Source: Macrostomum hystrix
Lineage: Eukaryota; Platyhelminthes; Macrostomidae
NCBI GenBank assembly: GCA_950097015.1
Contig: CATNEN010000029.1
Span: 8,037,501-8,101,500, forward strand
Length of the DNA stretch: 64,000 nt
Direction: 5' to 3'
Shown here: piece after piece, positions 58,480 through 64,000 of the stretch
Position numbering within the stretch: the first letter of the stretch is position 1
How the letters are laid out: every line of letters starts with the position of its first letter
Program-made: the position numbers and the translations under genes
Notes under the pieces: generated by a model
Databases searched by the model: none
What the model was told of the DNA's origin: nothing
What the model saw: only the letters and a program-made list of their open reading frames with translations

Positions 58480-58985
58480 GGGAGAAGTGGGATCAAGACT
58501 AGTGGGAGAGTCGGAACAAGACTAGTGGGAGAGTCGGAACAAGACTAGTGGGAGAGTGGGATCAAGACTAGTGGTAGAGTCGGAACAAGACTAGTGGGAG
58601 AGTGGGATCAAGACTAGTGGAAGAAGTGAGATCAAGACTAGTGGGAGAGTGGGATCAAGACTAGTGGGAGAGTCGGAACAAGACTAGTGGGAGAGTGGGA
58701 TCAAGACTAGTGGGAGAGTCGGAACAAGACTAGTGGGAGAGTGGGAACAAGACTAGTGGGAGAGTCGGAACAAGACTAGTGGGAGAGTGGGATCAAGACT
58801 AGTGGGAGAGTCGGAACAAGACTGGAGAGTCGGAACAAGACTAGTGGGAGAGTGGGATCAAGACTAGTGGGAGAGTGGGATCAAGACTAGTGGGAGAGTG
58901 GGATCAAGACTAGTGGGAGAGTCGGAACAAGACTAGTGGGAGAGTCGAAACAAGACTTGTGGGAGAGTGGGATCAAGACTTGGTG
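58480..58985. repeat. 23-bp minisatellite, about 22 copies
   Basis: Units of 23 bp (core AAGACTAGTGGGAGAGT) alternate between CGGAAC and GGGATC versions, starting about 100 bp from the small membrane protein ATG. Confidence 0.95.
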
Positions 58986-60252
58986 AGTTAGGCTAAGGAG
59001 GACTCAATATCAAATAAAAAACTTTTTGCACTCATTTAATTTTGCAAAGTCTGAATGATTTTCTCATTAATCAATCACGATTGCTGATAGTTTATAGCCG
59101 TGTACTTTGAGCTGCTAGATTAAGCTAAAGCAGTAATAAAAATCACAAAAGCAAATAGAATCATTAAAGAATTAATTCAAATAAAAATGGGAACAGGGAC
59201 CACCTGGGAATGATAATGCGAGAAAAATCTAGGTAACCAGAGATAACCGTAAAAAGGTACAATTTGTTATATTGCAATAAACAAAAAAATTAAAAGACAC
59301 AAATTTATACTAAGCATTTCACACAAGTTTTTTAAATACAAATGTGCATATATTTAATCAATAGGCTGATAAAATACTACCATTATCAGGTAGCAACACT
59401 AAAACTAGAAACTCAAAACTGTTAAAGAAAAAACTAGTGTTCTCTTGGATAAACAGGCGAAAAACTCACTCGTGTAACATCCACAGGAAGAGATTCATAA
59501 AATCAATTGTCCATGTTGTTGTTCTTACAAATGAACTTGTCGTAGGCGGTTACACGAAAGTCTATGTTATAATAAAACGCTTGAGTATGAATTGCTTTAC
59601 GCTTAAAATATGACATAACTACGGGTAAAATACTATTTAGTAATTTCAATATGTAATTAAATCTAGTCACTGTGATTATCTATCCACTTTTTGTTGCAAT
59701 AGTAGGGGGATAGGGTCGGATTTTGGCCCGTCCAAAGTCTGTTCAGTCCATTAAACTAGTGGGGTAGAACTCATAGAAGTCTATAAACGACACTGAAATT
59801 TTATTTAACTAAAAGAGTGGATAATTAAGTTAGGGGTGAGTTCTGAGTAGGTCTAACGCGTTTTCCTCTCGCAACAATGTCCGTGAGATTGATTCCGCGG
59901 CGAGGCCACATTTATTTGGGGCGGAGAGAAGGCTTGGGGGACTTGTCATGCAATTTACACCCTTGAGACTGCCTGACGATGAGAAAAGTCAAACAGCAGT
60001 TGTACACACCTGTATGGGCGTGTGCCTGCGTACGGTATCCCCGTGCATATGTGCTCAGGAGTCAGTGAAATTGGCAGAATTGCTTCCTCGCTGACTGCGG
60101 TCTGGTGTCTTCAAATGATGTGCTATTGCCAATGATGTGTTATATGGGAAATTCAGTAACTTTCCTGGGCTGAGATTCGAACTCCAGATCTCTCAACAAG
60201 GAGGTTCTTTCACAATAACAAAGCAGCTCTCTGACTCCACCTGACTAGACGG
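58986..60252. other. Intergenic with one SINE
   Basis: AT-rich unique DNA, a family 2 SINE at 59835-59985, and the 3' UTR region of the pterin synthase gene. No exon is recognised. Confidence 0.5.
59835..59985 (+). mobile_element. tRNA-headed SINE, family 2
   Basis: Head TCTAACGCGTTTTCCTCTCG, B-box-like TTGATTCCGCGGCGAGGCC, then GGCGGAGAGAAGGCTTGGGG and CATGCAATTTACACCCTTGAG. It matches the reverse complement of 5145-5305 along its length. Confidence 0.7.
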
Positions 60253-60687
60253 TTAAGCTACTCTCTGGCCCTTGTAGACGAACACATTTTTTTGAGTCTC
60301 CCAGATTCGCAGCTTGCACAGGGAGCCGGGTGGCAGGTGTGGCTCAATGCTCTCCCAGGCATACACAGCCAGCATCTCGGTGGTGCTAACGCGGCCACCG
60401 TCCGAGAAATAAGGCACATCCTTGTCTAAGCAGCGGTGATCTACCTGGCTAAGCAGCTGTTCGTCAATGATTTTATTGAGGTCGGCAATGTTCATGACCA
60501 TGCCAGTATCCGGGTCAACTGGTCCGCGCACACTTACTTCGACTGTGTAATTATGACCATGGCCATTGGGCCAGTTGCACTTGCCAAATAGGGCGGCATT
60601 CTCCTCGGCAGTCAGGTGGGGCGAGTGCAATCGGTGAGCCGCAGAAAATGTGGCCACGCGTGTAACTGTAACTATGGGCCTGCCCGC
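60253..60687 (-). CDS. PTS: 6-pyruvoyl tetrahydropterin synthase (catalytic exon, 5' partial)
   Basis: One exon encodes 144 residues after acceptor ATTGCAG/GCG at 60687, almost the full length of the enzyme (human 145). It converts dihydroneopterin triphosphate to 6-pyruvoyl tetrahydropterin, the second step of tetrahydrobiopterin synthesis, in the cytosol. Residues seen: zinc ligands in FSAAHRLH and NGHGHNY, the catalytic Cys in GKCNWPNGHGHNY, the DTGMVMNIADLNK segment, VDHRCLDKDVPYF, STTEMLAVY, and the C-terminal WETQKNVFVYKG. The glutamate in WET aligns with the substrate-binding Glu. No ATG occurs in frame before the acceptor (the upstream in-frame codon is TTG within the acceptor), so a short first exon must exist to the right; I could not place it in 60688-64000. 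Confidence 0.94.
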   Translation of the reverse strand, partial: AGRPIVTVTRVATFSAAHRLHSPHLTAEENAALFGKCNWPNGHGHNYTVEVSVRGPVDPDTGMVMNIADLNKIIDEQLLSQVDHRCLDKDVPYFSDGGRVSTTEMLAVYAWESIEPHLPPGSLCKLRIWETQKNVFVYKGQRVA

Positions 60688-61142
60688 CTGCAATGAATTA
60701 AGTTTAGTTGCTAGCTCAGTGCTCCTGTATGCCTTGAGACTATGAAAACCCTTGGAGACAAATTATGATTTATGAATATCATACTATAAGGAAAAATAAT
60801 AATTCTAAAAAGAATGGGACAATAGATTATATTTCACTAGATTACAGCCCAATGCTTTTGTTTGAAGCCATGAGTTTCAACATAAATATAGCATTAATAG
60901 GATTGAAGCAGAGATTAGTGACATAAGCGACTCTCACCTCCTTGCTATGTCTTCAGACTGCCCTGCAGCTAAGTCAAGTAAGTCAAAAGCATTGAAGCAG
61001 GATAGCAAGCTAGGTTATTTCTCTAGGTTAGCCATAAAATGTATGATAGCCACCTATCTGTTGTCCTAGATAAGTTTGCAGATTTAACCAATTTCTTTTC
61101 ACTAACAAGTGCTTTACAACTTTTGTTGGCCATTTTGATATG

Positions 61143-61186
61143 TAAACTTACATATATCTATAAGTATCTATAAGTATGTAAGTTTA
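61143..61186. repeat. 12-bp inverted repeat
   Basis: TAAACTTACATA at 61143 and its exact complement TATGTAAGTTTA at 61175, separated by TATCTATAAG-type repeats. It lies 36 bp left of the hammerhead-like motif and may be part of the same element. Confidence 0.65.
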
Positions 61187-61222
61187 ATTAATAATAGTAA
61201 GACAAAACTCAATATTATTTGC

Positions 61223-61254
61223 GACGCGTTTCGGCTAAAACTAGCCATCTTCAG
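61223..61254 (-). ncRNA. Hammerhead ribozyme-like motif (Penelope-type)
   Basis: The minus strand reads CTGAAGA, then TGGCTAGTTTTAGCC (stem II GGCT/AGCC with a short loop), then GAAA, then CGCGTC. These are the conserved hammerhead core boxes CUGANGA and GAAA in the right order, with GUC as the expected cleavage triplet and a minimal palindromic CGCG stem III. Hammerheads with minimal stem III are known in the terminal repeats of Penelope-like retroelements. Stem I is weak here (TGC/GCA visible), and no reverse transcriptase is present in the window. Confidence 0.6.
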
Positions 61255-64000
61255 GCACTATCGAACAGAATTTATTTCAACCTATTAAATATTGTGTAGA
61301 CGACAAAATCAGGTATTGAAAAGATATAAGAGGACTAAAGGATCAATGTACAGTATAGCAATATTCATAATATTTTTTGTGGAATGACAGGACAGAGAAA
61401 CAGAGAGAGAGAGAGAGATTTTTAATTAATCAAACATTTGAGTTTGAATAATAATAGAAAATATGATCTTGTATCCTTAAATTAGAGACTTATTATGGTT
61501 ATAACTCAAGACTAAAATTGACAAAATTAGCAACAAGCATTTGAAAGCATAAGAGTGAGACAGTGATGAATTTAAATACAGAAACGGATCAATACATTAC
61601 TATAGGCCTATAAGAATAAGTTTTCAGCTGTGGACAGTGTGCATGTCAATCCTAAGGTGGCATAAACAGTCATGACAAATTTCAAATAAAATCTTTAAAT
61701 CCGATGGTGAAATAGCACTCCAGGTCTGGTTTTGCATATGGTTTGATGAATTTTCACTTTGCTGTTGACTTTGCTTTGTACCCATGCTTTAGAATACAAG
61801 GATTGTACTTCCCTCAGTCAAAGGTTTTTTGCTGCACAGATGCCCACTATTACAACAAAAAAGTGGCTCAGGGCCCAGCTGCAATGCCTATCCACCATCC
61901 TATGCCTGTGGCAACTTCACTTATCTGTGTTGAAAGCTACTGGCCTGAGCCTTTTCAAGACATCATGTTGCTTACTTTGCAGGGCCTAATGAGGCAGGGC
62001 CAAGCTTAGACCCTAAGATACATCAATTGTATCCTGTGTGATCATACATGCGCAACACCCGGCCAACCTGGCCGAACTGGCTGGGTGAAACGAGGGCCAA
62101 GCAAAGTAAGTCGCAAAAACCAATAGACCAAGTGCAAAAAAATCAAAGGGGGGACCAAGGGACAAAAAAGGAAGGCGTGAAGAACAGGAAAAAGGGGAGA
62201 GAAAAAGAGAGCAAATGAGAGCAAACTAAGTCGTAAATAGAGCAATGAAACAAACTAAGTTGCAAATGAGAGCAAAAACTAAGTCGCATGGCTGGCTAAG
62301 ATTTGGGAGATTGCGCATGTATGTGTGTGATGCCAAAGTGCCTGGCACCACCAATGGACTAGTTTGTCTGATTACTAGCCCACACTTTTGACGATGAACT
62401 CTGTGACTAGCAAGCCATGTAGCTTGTTCTTGTTGTTGTTAAGATTGTACTTGCCTTTATGTGTAGTACATGATGAAGTTGTTGCATCCTGACCTAGTGA
62501 GTGCATCTTTTGCTATGCACACTATACACCATGACAAAAAAGTGCCCCACAAACTGTCTACAAAATTTTTACCTATTCCAATATAGGGGATTTTTAGCCA
62601 TATTGCCATGGGCCCATGGCTATGGTATGTGTCATAGCCAGTGCTGAACTCTTCCAGTCAGTCTATTTAAATAAAGTTTTATCTTACAAATTTTCATTTA
62701 AAACATTTGCTCTGACTATTTGTTTCGGACTAAAAGTAAAATTTGAGAGTACCCCAATGGCAATGGAAATATTACTATTAGGAATCAGACACTGCAAAAC
62801 TACTATGAAAATGATAGTGAATGATAGCACTAAAAGGATTCTTGCCATTGAGCTTTTTGGTTTTGTCATTATTTTCATAGAAATAATTAGTTTACAAAAT
62901 AATTTAATGTCCATAAAATCTGGTAATATTACACAAATAGCTTTACCCTAATTAAAAAACTAGGTCTAGGAGGAAACTTGTACTGTACAAACTTGGCCCT
63001 ACTTTATATAGATATAGGCCTAGCCACTTTCAATAAGGTACAGGTAGGCCTAGCTAAGCTACAACATAAGGTAAATCGACATGCAGGTGAATTTTAAAGT
63101 TGATTCTAAACCTAAAATGGCAAGCTAGCTGTTTTATAGGATAAAATTTCAAGAGGCCTGAAAAAACAACTACATCTTACAATATAAAACATACACAGCT
63201 TAATTGTTGAGGCTTAGGGGGGGCCTAGCCTATACTTGAGTTAAGAACTACAACCTGAGAATCGAATGCTCGTAACGTAGGTAGAAAACTAATATAATAT
63301 AAAAGACAAAAGTGCGGTCGAAATGTATTGATTGTTTAGTTAGGCCTAGGGCCTAGGCCTAGTTGAATTTAAATTCAGTAATGGAAGTAATTACTCTAAA
63401 CTTTTATCAGTATTTTTTATTAATCGCAGACAAACACTACCGTACAATACAAGTACTTACAAAAAAGTATATAAAAGTTATAAAAAATATTAAAAGTTAC
63501 CCATCTGTCCTATATGGAAATATAGATGTAGTGGGCCAAAGTTAAGCAATTACGAATGCTGCCAAATTTGTGTCCGACAGAAAATAACGTGCGTGCGAAA
63601 ACTTCCGAAAAAGTTATTCGAATTAAAGTTTTAAATAAAATTTTACGTTTTATTTTTTAAGCAGAAACTAGGTATATAGCTAAATGAAAATTAACTTAAA
63701 ATGTTTATAGTTAAAACGTAGCTAAAGAAAAAAACTTTTTTACTTTTGCATAAAATAAATGGGCAGAATTTTGAATTTTTGGACAACGAACAGCGTGGTG
63801 AGCGTGTTAGACTTGAAGCGTTAGACCTGAGAGACCTTTTCTAAGGTCTAAAGCGTTAGACCTTTAGACCTGAGAGACCTTTTCACTCGTAATCATGAGC
63901 TAGAAATGCGGTTTTTCAAAGTTAGCTATTAGCTGTAGTTTTAAATTTGTTTTCATCAATCTTAAGTTAGCACTATAGCTTAAATAAAAGCCATTACTTT

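Larger units (their letters stand above)
60688..64000. other. AT-rich flank, probable PTS first exon not located
   Basis: It holds a hairpin (61143-61186), a hammerhead-like motif, a (GA)n run near 61395 and AT-rich unique DNA. Several short open frames (61743-62009, 62616-62951) have no family resemblance or codon bias. Confidence 0.5.

Noticed and set aside
61743-62951. Open frames of 88 and 111 codons
   Set aside because: No codon bias, no domain resemblance, in AT-rich DNA with many competing frames.

Overview
The window is animal nuclear DNA. Its genes are split by GT-AG introns, codons are GC-rich inside AT-rich non-coding DNA, and nine of the protein-coding loci belong to recognisable animal or eukaryotic families. 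The gene set (animal DUF389 protein, OATP with Kazal loop, RFamide precursor, tRNA-derived SINEs, Crypton-type recombinase) fits an invertebrate, most likely a spiralian such as a flatworm, mollusc, annelid or brachiopod. The species cannot be fixed from the sequence alone.

Layout. 1538-11294 (-): a seven-exon DUF389 membrane protein. 12527-14071 (-): ARPC5 of the Arp2/3 complex. 17680-24738 (+): the 3' part of a CUB-LDLa-transmembrane receptor (Neto-like) with a polyglutamine tail. 27348-32116 (-): PRPP synthetase. 34375-37362 (-): an organic anion transporter (SLCO/OATP). 42344-43232 (+): a short secretory precursor that would release an LRFamide neuropeptide, assembled here from three small exons. 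43691-45494 (+): an intact Crypton-like tyrosine recombinase element with about 35-bp direct repeats at both ends. 45829-55251 (-): GPN3, whose first intron is almost wholly an 8.2-kb array of about 290 copies of a 28-bp unit. 56337-56831 (-): RPL12. 58201-58380 (-): a 59-residue single-pass membrane protein of unknown identity. 60253-60687 (-): the catalytic exon of 6-pyruvoyl tetrahydropterin synthase.

The genes are unrelated housekeeping, transport or signalling functions and do not form a pathway or operon. The unifying feature is that most introns and intergenic gaps carry minisatellites (units of 16-38 bp). Each locus has its own consensus, and the arrays never enter the conserved exons. 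Dispersed repeats include two tRNA-headed SINE families, a nested inverted-repeat element, a 145-bp palindromic MITE, a dispersed repeat in which one copy has grown a minisatellite, and a hammerhead ribozyme-like motif of the Penelope-element type.

Most noteworthy are the predicted LRFamide precursor, the Crypton-like element with long terminal direct repeats, the higher-order structure of the GPN3 intron array, and a GA-AG intron in the PRPP synthetase gene. Exon borders come from reading splice signals, reading frame and family conservation by eye, with no transcript evidence.
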